A DNA stretch of 64,000 nt, from NCBI GenBank assembly GCA_039025235.1, contig JBCCOS010000016.1:15640-79639 (forward strand). Direction: 5' to 3'. Origin of the DNA: MED-G105 sp039025235 (GTDB lineage Bacteria > Pseudomonadota > Alphaproteobacteria > Caulobacterales > Parvularculaceae). The number at the start of each line of letters is the position of its first letter. The stretch's first letter is position 1. Positions 8,868 to 17,513 of the stretch are shown here, piece by piece. The position numbers were made by a program, and so were the translations under genes. The notes under the pieces were generated by a model. It worked only from the letters and a program-made list of their open reading frames with translations. It had not been told where the DNA came from and made no database searches.

Positions 8868-10097
8868 ATGACCCTGTCCCCAATCAAGCAAGACACTAGA
8901 AGGTTTATAGGTGGCGCTGCATTCGCCCATTGCATATTCACTTTGTTCTGGAGTGCGGACACGCTGACTAAATCGGGCGTTGCCTCGCTTGGACTAGCCT
9001 TAATTTATGCAAGTACGGCATTTTTTGCATTTTACCTACGAAGACAAGTTTATAGCTCTATAAAGCGCTCTGTTATTTTATTGGCTTTTCCTGTGATAGC
9101 CATGGTTTCCACCTTGTGGTCGATTGATCCGTCTACGACTTTGCGCGGTGGAATTCAAATGGTGATAACCGTGTTGATCGGTATCGTTATCGGTGTTTTA
9201 CTGGATCTTCGCGGGATTGTAACGTGTACGGCAGTCGCACTGACGATCGGTTTGCTAATGTGCGGCGTAACCTACTTTCTTGGAATATGGCCCCCATTCT
9301 TTGATAAAAATGATGTGTTTATCGGTGCCTATCCGCAGAAAAATTTGCTTGGTCACGCGATGGTAGTGCTATTTATTATAGCGTGGCTTTCAATATTTGC
9401 TGGCGACAGGCGTACACGCGTCCGGCTCGGCTTTGTTGTGATTGCGATGATTTCAGCGGTTTTGGTGATCGTTTCTCACTCAGCGTCGGCATTAGGGAGC
9501 ATGGTCGCGTCACCGCTTATCGCGACAGTAATTGGGCTATACAGAAATATTGGTCGTTGGCCTATCGTTTTTGCCTGGGCAATCGTAACGACGATCGCCG
9601 CCCTTGCCTTCGCGTTTGTTATCGTTGGTATAAACCCGACGGACGTCGTTCTTGACATGTTGGGGCGCGATGCGTCGCTCACAGGCCGTACGGCATTTTG
9701 GCAGTATGGTATGGATATCGCCAAGCAACGACCATTGGATGGAATCGGCTATTTGGCATTTTGGAGCAGTGAAGATTATTCAGCGATCGTATCAGTTTGG
9801 CGTAAGCAGAATGGCGATGGTGTCAACGGTTTCCACAATCTCTTTATTGAAGTGCTTGTTGCAACAGGTATCCCTGGTCTTCTTGCTTTGTTGGCTGGCC
9901 TCGGTTTGTCGTTGAAGAGAGTACTTTTAGATTCAGCAAACAATCAAACGATGAATGGGGTTATCGCATCGGTATTAGTAATTACGATGATAGGGCTAGC
10001 TGCGTTTGACAACAAATTGGTGCGTCCCCATGAGATTGGCGTAATCTTGCTGAGTGCATTCACTGTGGCATCTCTTCGGGAAAAGCATTCATCCTGA
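8868..10097 (+). CDS. ExoQ/Wzy-type exopolysaccharide polymerase
   Basis: The 409-residue, very hydrophobic protein has about ten to twelve membrane helices. It has the O-antigen ligase/Wzy_C features seen in ExoQ: a periplasmic loop with YPQKNLLGHAM, then GRTAFWQYGMDIAKQRPLDG and GFHNLFIEVLVATGIPGLL. It should join flipped repeat units into polymer on the periplasmic face. Its last 38 bases overlap, antisense, the end of the flippase-GH16 gene on the other strand. The ribosome site at the ATG is weak. Confidence 0.85.
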   Translation: MTLSPIKQDTRRFIGGAAFAHCIFTLFWSADTLTKSGVASLGLALIYASTAFFAFYLRRQVYSSIKRSVILLAFPVIAMVSTLWSIDPSTTLRGGIQMVITVLIGIVIGVLLDLRGIVTCTAVALTIGLLMCGVTYFLGIWPPFFDKNDVFIGAYPQKNLLGHAMVVLFIIAWLSIFAGDRRTRVRLGFVVIAMISAVLVIVSHSASALGSMVASPLIATVIGLYRNIGRWPIVFAWAIVTTIAALAFAFVIVGINPTDVVLDMLGRDASLTGRTAFWQYGMDIAKQRPLDGIGYLAFWSSEDYSAIVSVWRKQNGDGVNGFHNLFIEVLVATGIPGLLALLAGLGLSLKRVLLDSANNQTMNGVIASVLVITMIGLAAFDNKLVRPHEIGVILLSAFTVASLREKHSS

Positions 10098-12795
10098 TGG
10101 TGTGTGCGTTGGTTCCGCGCAAGATGATCGTTTGCGGCGCCTGTTTGTCAGTAGCCCCCCGCATAATCCAAACATCATCGCCCACTTGAACAATTGGTTC
10201 AGTAAGGCCTGAGCGTTTGTCAAAAAAACTCGGTGGCGCATTAATCCGGTCGCCATTGTCGGTATTGAATCCATAGATGATCTTATGGGCATCGTCGACG
10301 TCTTGAACGGTAATGATATCTGCTCCAGCACCGAGAAATATATGATCCAGACCCCCGTGAACGAAGATTTTTGAGCCATGATCGCCAGATGAGATAACAT
10401 CGTCTTCGTTCGTATCATTGAGAATGCCATTCCTATCGGGATTAATCCTAGCGGTGCTGGCATCAACAGCATTAATATAGATCTCGATGTAATCGACTTC
10501 CATTGTCTCCCTAAAAATCGAGGGATTGCGAACGTCCATTGCCCAATACGGATCGGGTCTTCTTGCTCCAATGAGCAAATTTAAAATCGCATACATTGGT
10601 GCTTCGAGGCGAGGAGGCGTATTCGCACGAAATATCTCTATACCATCAAAATAGAAAATGACATCGTTCGCTGACCACGCGGCGGCATAGGTATGGAAAT
10701 CTTTATAGATGTTAGCACCCAAGCGCTCATGGACATTAAACTTTGAACGCGTTGCCTCGTTATCGTCATTCCGAAGAGACTTATAGTGAAGCGTCGTATG
10801 GACAACGTTTTCATTTCGCCGTTTATTCTCATCATAAACGGCTTCTAAAATATCAATTTCTGGCGGCCAGCCTTTGGTACCGGTCAGCCAGAATGCGGGC
10901 CAGAAGCCCTGACCGCGCGGCAGCCGTGCACGCATTTCGAAATAACCATGTTTACTTGACCAGGCGTCATAGAGCGCCAGTGTACCGGTAAAATACTGTA
11001 GGTCGTCTTTGGAAGGTTGAACTGAAGGATCTCCGGTGCGGACAAGCGCCAAGGCGCGGGCTTTATCCGATATGGGGATAACGCCCGCCTTTATCGTTAG
11101 AATACCATTGTCAACGGAAAACGGGTTTAGCGTTAGTGGCGTTCCGCTCTTATCAGTTATCCCTGGAAAGGCTGTTAACGCGTCCATTGAACTCGGATGA
11201 ATATAAGATGTGTAAGGACCGAACTTCCAGACCGGCGCCCATAGTCCCCCGGTTTGATCACTTGCTCTTGTAAACTTTAAGGTATCAAAGTCTTCGCGCA
11301 GTATAAGTTCGTAATCCTCTGGGGTTGGTGGTTTTGCATGCCCATCATTCATGAAGCCAACCACTGGAAGGGCGAAAAACAAAAAGACAGTTATGTCAAC
11401 TTTGTTCGGTTTTTTTTTCGTAAAGCGCTTCGCAATTCCGATAAGCGATGGATCAAATTGTGTCGTTCGCTTTACGACCAAATATAGCCACGCTTCTAAT
11501 AAAAACCAGCCTATCAGACCGCCAAGCGCGCATCCAGAAAGACCACCGAAAATGCCACCAAAATAGAAACCACCGCCGACGAATAAAACGCCTGAGAAAA
11601 GGGGGCGTGTGCTATATTGGTCACGGTCGAGGGCAACAAGCATAGATAGGCCAGGGCCAAAAACAGCAAATATGATATTCTGTAATAAGACTATGAAAAG
11701 GGCTGTCGATCCCGAACGGTACTCGGGATTGAAAACACCTAAGATACTTAATGAAAAAAGTCCGCCAATAATCACGGCAGGCGTGACGATGCTTAGTCGC
11801 AAGGCGGTTGCGATATCGATGATTTGAATGGTTTTCTTTGTATTGTTATGCGACGCTTCGTGGGCCACTTTGGGCATTGTTGTCGTCTCTATGGCTGTTA
11901 ATGAAAAGCGCAATAAAGCGGCAATGCGGATGCATACGGCAAGTATCGCAATATCTGTGGCGCCGATCGCGAAAGACGCCGCAAATATCGTAAAATGGGC
12001 TGCATTTTCGTAGATCAAGACAGCGGGTGAAAGACGTACGGCAGTCGCGAACCATTTTTTGCGTTCTATCGGGGGGGCAAACTCGATTGGCGTCAATCGA
12101 AGGCGCAGGAGCACGGTCTGAACCAAAAGCGCTGCGATGTGGCTCAAGGCAAAAGCAAACATCGATAAGCTTATCGTCAGTCCGTTATGCGCAAACTGAT
12201 GAAACAATAAAGCCAAAACAAAGAATGAGAATGGCTGCACAAAAGAACGCGGACCTTGGGCTTTGATTTGATGGAACAACGCACCTCCAAAACGTCCTAG
12301 AACACGTGAAAATGCCTGGGCTATGGTGGCCATTATGGTACTAACCCAAAAAGGGGAGCCGAGCTCAAAGGAGGCGATTGCATCGGCGCGCGCTAGAATT
12401 CCCGTTGATAAAACAACAATACACAAAGCGGCGAAAACAATTGAGATTGTTCCAGTAAGGAGCAAGGAGAAATACATAAATGAATTTGCGGCCAAGCGTT
12501 CGTTCCGTGCGATTGCTCGTGTGACAAAAGCGGGAGAACCCGCTTCTATGTTTAGTGACAGAAATAGTGAACATAGGCTGCTGGACGCCATGGCGAAGGC
12601 TAGAAGCCCAAAATCCTTTGGCTCTAGCGTTCTCGTTATGACGATTGTTGCGATGAGTGAAAAAAAGACGCCGGCAATACGCAGTCCTAAAAGTGCGCCG
12701 CCCTTTGCGAGGATTCCCTTTATCAGCTGGAATGGTGCATCTTTAGACGTGTCGGACGCTGGCCGAGGGTGATCTGACGGGGCGTTGGTTTCCAC
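10060..12795 (-). CDS. fusion protein: Wzx/ExoT-type flippase + periplasmic GH16 glycanase + C-terminal RTX-like segment
   Basis: This is one continuous frame of 911 residues. Residues about 25-455 form a polysaccharide flippase of the MOP superfamily with about 12 to 14 membrane helices. A further hydrophobic stretch (about 465-480, VDITVFLFFALPVVGF) resembles a former signal peptide and leads into a family 16 glycoside hydrolase with the catalytic motif EIDILE, nucleophile E646 and acid/base E651. After about residue 775 come Asp/Gly-rich segments (NPDRNGILNDTNEDD, GGLDHIFLGAGADIITV) resembling calcium-binding repeats. In Sinorhizobium, ExoT (flippase) and ExoK (GH16) are separate proteins. 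The fusion would tether a chain-cleaving enzyme where repeats emerge. An A9 run encodes K460-K462 exactly between the modules. It starts 9 bases after the ExoP-like stop, hence is co-transcribed. Confidence 0.88.
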   Translation of the reverse strand: METNAPSDHPRPASDTSKDAPFQLIKGILAKGGALLGLRIAGVFFSLIATIVITRTLEPKDFGLLAFAMASSSLCSLFLSLNIEAGSPAFVTRAIARNERLAANSFMYFSLLLTGTISIVFAALCIVVLSTGILARADAIASFELGSPFWVSTIMATIAQAFSRVLGRFGGALFHQIKAQGPRSFVQPFSFFVLALLFHQFAHNGLTISLSMFAFALSHIAALLVQTVLLRLRLTPIEFAPPIERKKWFATAVRLSPAVLIYENAAHFTIFAASFAIGATDIAILAVCIRIAALLRFSLTAIETTTMPKVAHEASHNNTKKTIQIIDIATALRLSIVTPAVIIGGLFSLSILGVFNPEYRSGSTALFIVLLQNIIFAVFGPGLSMLVALDRDQYSTRPLFSGVLFVGGGFYFGGIFGGLSGCALGGLIGWFLLEAWLYLVVKRTTQFDPSLIGIAKRFTKKKPNKVDITVFLFFALPVVGFMNDGHAKPPTPEDYELILREDFDTLKFTRASDQTGGLWAPVWKFGPYTSYIHPSSMDALTAFPGITDKSGTPLTLNPFSVDNGILTIKAGVIPISDKARALALVRTGDPSVQPSKDDLQYFTGTLALYDAWSSKHGYFEMRARLPRGQGFWPAFWLTGTKGWPPEIDILEAVYDENKRRNENVVHTTLHYKSLRNDDNEATRSKFNVHERLGANIYKDFHTYAAAWSANDVIFYFDGIEIFRANTPPRLEAPMYAILNLLIGARRPDPYWAMDVRNPSIFRETMEVDYIEIYINAVDASTARINPDRNGILNDTNEDDVISSGDHGSKIFVHGGLDHIFLGAGADIITVQDVDDAHKIIYGFNTDNGDRINAPPSFFDKRSGLTEPIVQVGDDVWIMRGATDKQAPQTIILRGTNAHTIRMNAFPEEMPQ
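11410..11418 (-). promoter_or_regulatory. A9 homopolymer (possible slippage site) at the flippase/GH16 junction
   Basis: On the coding strand this is nine consecutive A, in frame as three lysine codons (460-462). Adding one A gives a TGA five codons later; removing one gives a TAA about seven codons later. Polymerase slippage here would therefore give a flippase-only product, while the unslipped message gives the fusion. It may equally be a neutral homopolymer or a base-count error in the assembly. Confidence 0.35.
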
Positions 12796-12804
12796 TTTTC
12801 TTTG

Positions 12805-15111
12805 TTAGCTACCGACTTTTTCGTACGCATGCGCGTAGGGTTTTCCAGTCTCGCCGGCAAAACCAGCCAACCGTCTCATGTCCACCATACTATATACTGG
12901 AAAGATTTCTCCGCCCGAAAATTTGCTTCGCATCTCGCTATAGCATTGCTTGAGAACTTCAGCACGCGTTGAATTCCAACGAACCGCGAGGATGACCACG
13001 TCGCTTTCTGAACTGATCGCGCGGCCATCCAAGACGGGTAGTATGGGCGGCGCGTCAAAGATAATGACATCAAATCTGGCTCGAAGCTCTTCGATGAGTG
13101 TTGGCAGTCTTACAATAAATTCTCGACAAAGATCTTCATCTCCAGTCATTTTCATTGTGAGTGATGCAAATGGCAAACCGGACTTCTCGGCACTAATAAT
13201 TGCATCGTCGATGGGGCAGTCACTTTTCAAGAGTACGTGCAGACCGTTGGGTGTTTTCACTCTAGAGCTGATTTTTCGAAGTGATTTCGATAGTTGGGCG
13301 GTTCTTAAATCACCATCAATGATAAGAACTTTCTTACCGAGTTCAGCCGCACCTGCTGCCAAATAAGGCGCTAGAGTCGATTTACCCTCTCCTTGGACAC
13401 TGGACGTGAGGCTAATGACCCGGCTTTCACTACCTGCATGTCTCAACACGCGCCAAAGTAAAATACTCACTTTATTGCGAAAAATTTCAGCACTCTGGGA
13501 GCTTAAGTCATCTGAATACCCCGTAAGAATCATAATTTTGGATTGAAGTCGGTCGATGATCGGAAAGCTATTGCTTTGTGGCGTGTCGGTTGCAGTTTTT
13601 GAGCGTCGTCGCCTACGTGATCGATATCGGGATCCAAACAGCGTTGGGGAGACTTTCGGTAAAAAAACAATTGGCTTTCGATCAATTGCAATTGCTAATT
13701 CATCAGAAGTGCGTAGCGCACCAGAAAGATAGTCTCTAAAAAGTGCAATTCCTGTACCGATTAAACCAAAGAGTATTCCAGCGGCCGCTAAGGTTAGTTT
13801 CTTATTTGGTGCGTAAGGTATAATGGGGGTGAGCGCAGGAGAGACGACCTCTGCACCTGCACTTTGAACGCCTTCATTTGCCGATAACGCGCTAAGAGAA
13901 AAGACCAAAGCATCGTACTGTTGCTTTTTACTTTTAATACCTCGCTCTAATTCCATAAGAACAGTGTTTGAGCGATCAAGTTGGTCTTCAACCTTTAAGC
14001 CTTCGTTTATGCGCGATTGCAGGTCGCGCTTTTGACCACTTAAAACCTCGATGCGCGCGACAAGGGTATTGCGGCGTGCATTCACCGCGCTTTCAAGCGC
14101 TCTTATTATCGAGCGTTGTCGGACCTCAAGTCTGCGGTATTCTGTATCTGTTTTTAAGAGGCTGCTTGCGAATTGGCTTTCCAGTAGACGGATATCGCGC
14201 TCCGTTTCAGATAATTTTGTCGAGAGAGAGATAATCTCGGCGTCTTGGTCCATTGTTGGCGTCGCTTGCAGGGGACCGCCACGTTTTTTGTGTGCGTCTA
14301 TTTCTTTCAGTCGGAGCTCAGCCTTGGCGAGAGCCGTGCTAACGGTCGTCAACTCATCGCTCATTGCTTTGAGAGAACTATCGGCCAGACTTCCCGATTC
14401 GACGCGTTCGCTTGTAAGGCCATTGGCTTGACGATATTCGATGGCTCTTCGTTCATCATTTATAATCTGTTGACCGAGCTTAGAAATACGAGCGGATAAA
14501 ACCGATCTTGATTTCTCATTTCTAGCTAATCGACGATCAAACTCATCTGCGACGTATATTTCCGCGAGCGCATTTGCGAGTTTCGCTGCGACCTGAGGAT
14601 TAGATGAAGAGACACGGATTTGGATACCTTGGGATTCGCCAATGCGTTCGATGTCTATTTTTTTTCGAAAGGCCTGAACCAGATACGAAATGGACGTTCC
14701 ATCGTTGGCCAGGTTCGCTTTCTTTTGTACTGTTTTATAGTCCGGATCGGCCTCTGTGAGGTGATCAGAGATGACTTTTGAGAGAATGCGGGATGATGAA
14801 ATCGCTGCGATTTCTGTTTCCACAATTGCTTCATCGACCGCTTGTGCGCGCAATTGACTGGCAGCTTCTGCGGCAATTGTCGACGGAGATTTGATCACGA
14901 CCTGCGAATAGGCCGCGTACTTTTCCTTCGCGAAGATCAAATAGACAGAGGCAAGGATCACGCCCACCAAAAATGTGATGATGATTAAAGCTAAATTGGC
15001 CCGAATCGCGCCGATAACTCTTTCAAAATCGACAGTCTCAGCACTTGGTAGGCTTTCGTTCAAACGCTCGATGTCTTGTTTGAAACTTCTATCAGATGTC
15101 TGCTGGTTCAT
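12805..15111 (-). CDS. ExoP-type polysaccharide co-polymerase with BY-kinase domain
   Basis: The 768-residue protein has an N-terminal Wzz domain with a membrane helix (LALIIITFLVGVILASVYLIF), a long coiled-coil periplasmic region (about 170-430) and a second helix (LTLAAAGILFGLIGTGIAL). A cytoplasmic P-loop kinase domain follows, with Walker A SSVQGEGKST near residue 570, Walker A' VLIIDGDLR and Walker B FDVIIFDAPP. It controls chain length and export through its kinase cycle. The C-terminal tail is short, with only two tyrosines near the end (KPYAHAYEKVGS) rather than a long tyrosine cluster. It heads the transcript that includes the flippase-GH16 fusion. Confidence 0.92.
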   Translation of the reverse strand: MNQQTSDRSFKQDIERLNESLPSAETVDFERVIGAIRANLALIIITFLVGVILASVYLIFAKEKYAAYSQVVIKSPSTIAAEAASQLRAQAVDEAIVETEIAAISSSRILSKVISDHLTEADPDYKTVQKKANLANDGTSISYLVQAFRKKIDIERIGESQGIQIRVSSSNPQVAAKLANALAEIYVADEFDRRLARNEKSRSVLSARISKLGQQIINDERRAIEYRQANGLTSERVESGSLADSSLKAMSDELTTVSTALAKAELRLKEIDAHKKRGGPLQATPTMDQDAEIISLSTKLSETERDIRLLESQFASSLLKTDTEYRRLEVRQRSIIRALESAVNARRNTLVARIEVLSGQKRDLQSRINEGLKVEDQLDRSNTVLMELERGIKSKKQQYDALVFSLSALSANEGVQSAGAEVVSPALTPIIPYAPNKKLTLAAAGILFGLIGTGIALFRDYLSGALRTSDELAIAIDRKPIVFLPKVSPTLFGSRYRSRRRRRSKTATDTPQSNSFPIIDRLQSKIMILTGYSDDLSSQSAEIFRNKVSILLWRVLRHAGSESRVISLTSSVQGEGKSTLAPYLAAGAAELGKKVLIIDGDLRTAQLSKSLRKISSRVKTPNGLHVLLKSDCPIDDAIISAEKSGLPFASLTMKMTGDEDLCREFIVRLPTLIEELRARFDVIIFDAPPILPVLDGRAISSESDVVILAVRWNSTRAEVLKQCYSEMRSKFSGGEIFPVYSMVDMRRLAGFAGETGKPYAHAYEKVGS

Positions 15112-15951
15112 TGTTTATACTGTTTATTGTACAAGTCGTGTCTGCCGTTTGATGCTGCGTCAAATGCCTATGATCACCGTCCGTTCTCACTCGTTATGCG
15201 AGATTGAGTGTATCTGGTTATCATCCTTGCGCCATTGATGAGACGTGAAAGTTTCGTCAACGATCAGCGTCGATCGGACGTCCCTCACGACTGATGCTTT
15301 GCGTCTTACTTACAATAGTGCCCAAGGAATAGATACGCTTACTCTAGCGGTGGAAATTAATGACACCCCGTGACTTGCCCCTGTTTCCAGATATCTAAAC
15401 CCTAATGAAATCCGATAGTTAAAATCAACTCGATCAGTATCGCAGAATCAACCGGGTAATTGTTCCAACAACTTTCGGTTTGGTTGTTTTCTCGTTTCGA
15501 ATTACCAAATCTGGCACATTGAACCAATGAGTTGCACAAAATGAGCGACCGATTAACAAGCTCGCCTGTGTGTCTTTTTTGAAAAGCAAAATTTCATTTG
15601 AAATATGCCGTAATGCCAGCGGAAATATTCACCAAAATGGCCGGGTCTTGAGGTGGAATGCATCACGTATAAGGTGTGATGTGTCCAAGATTCCAGCGCA
15701 ATAAATTTGAAATGCACGCCCATTATGAGGCAACAATTTTTCTGTTCTGTTCTGTTCTGTTTTTGTGCAGTGTGAGGTTTATGTGGGCTCAAAGCGAATT
15801 TCTAGAGGCATTCGTTGGGGATCGGTTTTTTTTGATCGCAGTTAGAAAGCACCGGCGACGACTTAGACTCCGTCATTTGATGCCAGTGAGCCAGCACAGC
15901 CAATAAGTATCCTTGAATCGCTAAAGCGTTTGCAAGGTATACTGATGGCGG
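15112..15951. other. long intergenic region with promoter space and a TCTGT repeat
   Basis: About 840 bases separate the divergent ExoP-like gene and the MFS gene. It must carry the promoters of both. Short open frames here have no recognisable product. The only clear structure is the pentamer repeat at 15741-15760. A GTATAC core at 15937-15942 resembles the centre of the GntR-type palindrome at 18813. Confidence 0.45.
15741..15760. repeat. TCTGT pentamer repeated four times
   Basis: Four perfect TCTGT units in tandem, followed by a T run. It lies in non-coding DNA between the exopolysaccharide and hydroxyproline loci. Copy number may vary by slippage. Confidence 0.8.
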
Positions 15952-16041
15952 GTGGTGCCTATCAACCTTAGGAGAATCTATTGTAACTCGGCCTGCTCTG
16001 CCTCAATAGACCTACAACACAAATGGGTCTGCACAACAAAT

Positions 16042-17451
16042 ATGTCGAAACAAGAAATACGAAACAGTCCAGATTCAGTTGAAATAAGTGATGGATGGTC
16101 CTCTGCTCGTTCAACGGCAACGTCAAATAGCACGCCCAGTCCTCTTTATCGCGGCTATGCTCTTTTCCTCCTGGTGGTTGTTTACACATTTAACTTTATC
16201 GATCGGCAAATCGTTGGGATCTTAGCGGTTCCTATTAAACGAGAGCTTGCTCTATCGGATACTGAGTTAAGTTTGATGGGCGGATTAGCATTTGCACTAT
16301 TCTACACGTTTTTAGGCATTCCAATTGCGCTTTTCGCCGATCGATCGTCACGGATATGGATCATGACAGCGGCATTAGCCGTGTGGAGTGCGATGACCGC
16401 GCTTTGTGGCTTCGCGCAGAGTTTCCTGCATTTATTTTTGGCGAGGTTGGGCGTCGGTGTCGGAGAGGCGGGCGGCGTTGCCCCAGCATATTCATTAATA
16501 TCGGACTATTTTCCGCCTCACGAGCGCGCACGCGCGCTCAGCATTTATTCCTTTGGGATACCAATCGGCTCTGCGCTCGGTATTTTATTAGGTGGTGTTT
16601 TGACAAGCTATCTTGGGTGGCGGGAAGCCTTTTTCATTGTTGGAGGCGCAGGAATTTTGCTCGCTCCGGTCTTTCGGTTGACAATGCGAGAACCAAAGCG
16701 TGGTGCTTTTGATCGCGAAGCTGTCACAACTGCACCGGCCAGAATTCCAGACGTTGTTAGGAAGCTTGCATCAAAATCGAGTTTTTGGGGATTATCGCTT
16801 GGCGCCGCATGTGCGTCTATGGTGGGGTACGGATTGATATTTTGGCTTCCCTCTTTTTTCGTGCGGAGCTTTGGTCACGAATTACCGCAGTTTTTTTCAT
16901 GGTTACCAGCCGCTATCGTTCCAAGTGATCCGTCTCCTGTGCTTTATGCATCATACTTTTACGCAACTATTTTGCTCGCCGGAGGTCTTCTCGGTATCTG
17001 GTTAGGTGGATTGTTGGCCGATAAGTATGGGCCAGAAAGAAAAGCCGCTTATGCGCTGGTTCCCGGTTTTGCCTTCATTGCGACCGTGCCCTTTTTCTTG
17101 GTGGGTATCCTCTCCAACTCATTAGCCGTGGCATTTCCAGCATTCTTAGGATTGCAAGCGTTAAGTCTTGTTTGGCTTGGCCCAGTCATCGCGGCCTTGC
17201 AGCATCTTGTGCCTGCGAATATGCGCACAACGGCCTCAGCGGTTTTTTTGTTTGTAAACAATCTAATCGGTATCGGTCTCGGGAATCTTGTGATCGGCTT
17301 GGTATCGGACGCATTAGAAGCTCAATTTGCCGATGAAGCCTTGCGATACGCATTGATGGTAAGCGCGGTTGGATATGTCTTCGCGGCAGGTCTATTTATT
17401 TTTATTTCACGGCGTTTGGCATCTGATTGGGAAATTGGAGGGGCGTCATAG
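16042..17451 (+). CDS. MFS transporter, spinster-like (putative hydroxyproline-cluster carrier)
   Basis: The 469-residue (from the ATG at 16042) major facilitator has about 12 membrane helices. The cytoplasmic loop between helices 2 and 3 has the MFS signature in the form GIPIALFADRSSR, and helix 4-5 has ARLGVGVGEAGG. This pattern is common in the spinster-like group of alphaproteobacteria. The frame continues upstream to a GTG at 15952; neither start has a strong ribosome site, although aggag occurs at 15970 out of useful register. It ends 62 bases from the convergent dehydrogenase gene, next to the hydroxyproline genes, so it may import hydroxyproline or a related amino acid. The substrate is inferred only from context. 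Confidence 0.8.
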   Translation: MSKQEIRNSPDSVEISDGWSSARSTATSNSTPSPLYRGYALFLLVVVYTFNFIDRQIVGILAVPIKRELALSDTELSLMGGLAFALFYTFLGIPIALFADRSSRIWIMTAALAVWSAMTALCGFAQSFLHLFLARLGVGVGEAGGVAPAYSLISDYFPPHERARALSIYSFGIPIGSALGILLGGVLTSYLGWREAFFIVGGAGILLAPVFRLTMREPKRGAFDREAVTTAPARIPDVVRKLASKSSFWGLSLGAACASMVGYGLIFWLPSFFVRSFGHELPQFFSWLPAAIVPSDPSPVLYASYFYATILLAGGLLGIWLGGLLADKYGPERKAAYALVPGFAFIATVPFFLVGILSNSLAVAFPAFLGLQALSLVWLGPVIAALQHLVPANMRTTASAVFLFVNNLIGIGLGNLVIGLVSDALEAQFADEALRYALMVSAVGYVFAAGLFIFISRRLASDWEIGGAS

Positions 17452-17513
17452 AGGTGTGAAGCTGTTTGGTGTCAGACAAAGCGGCGCTTTAGCTTTTACC
17501 CAGTTCTCAGGGG

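Noticed and set aside
15553..15906. Two opposite small open frames (about 75-80 codons) upstream of the MFS gene
   Set aside because: They overlap each other, span the TCTGT repeat, and encode no recognisable protein; treated as chance frames in a non-coding region.
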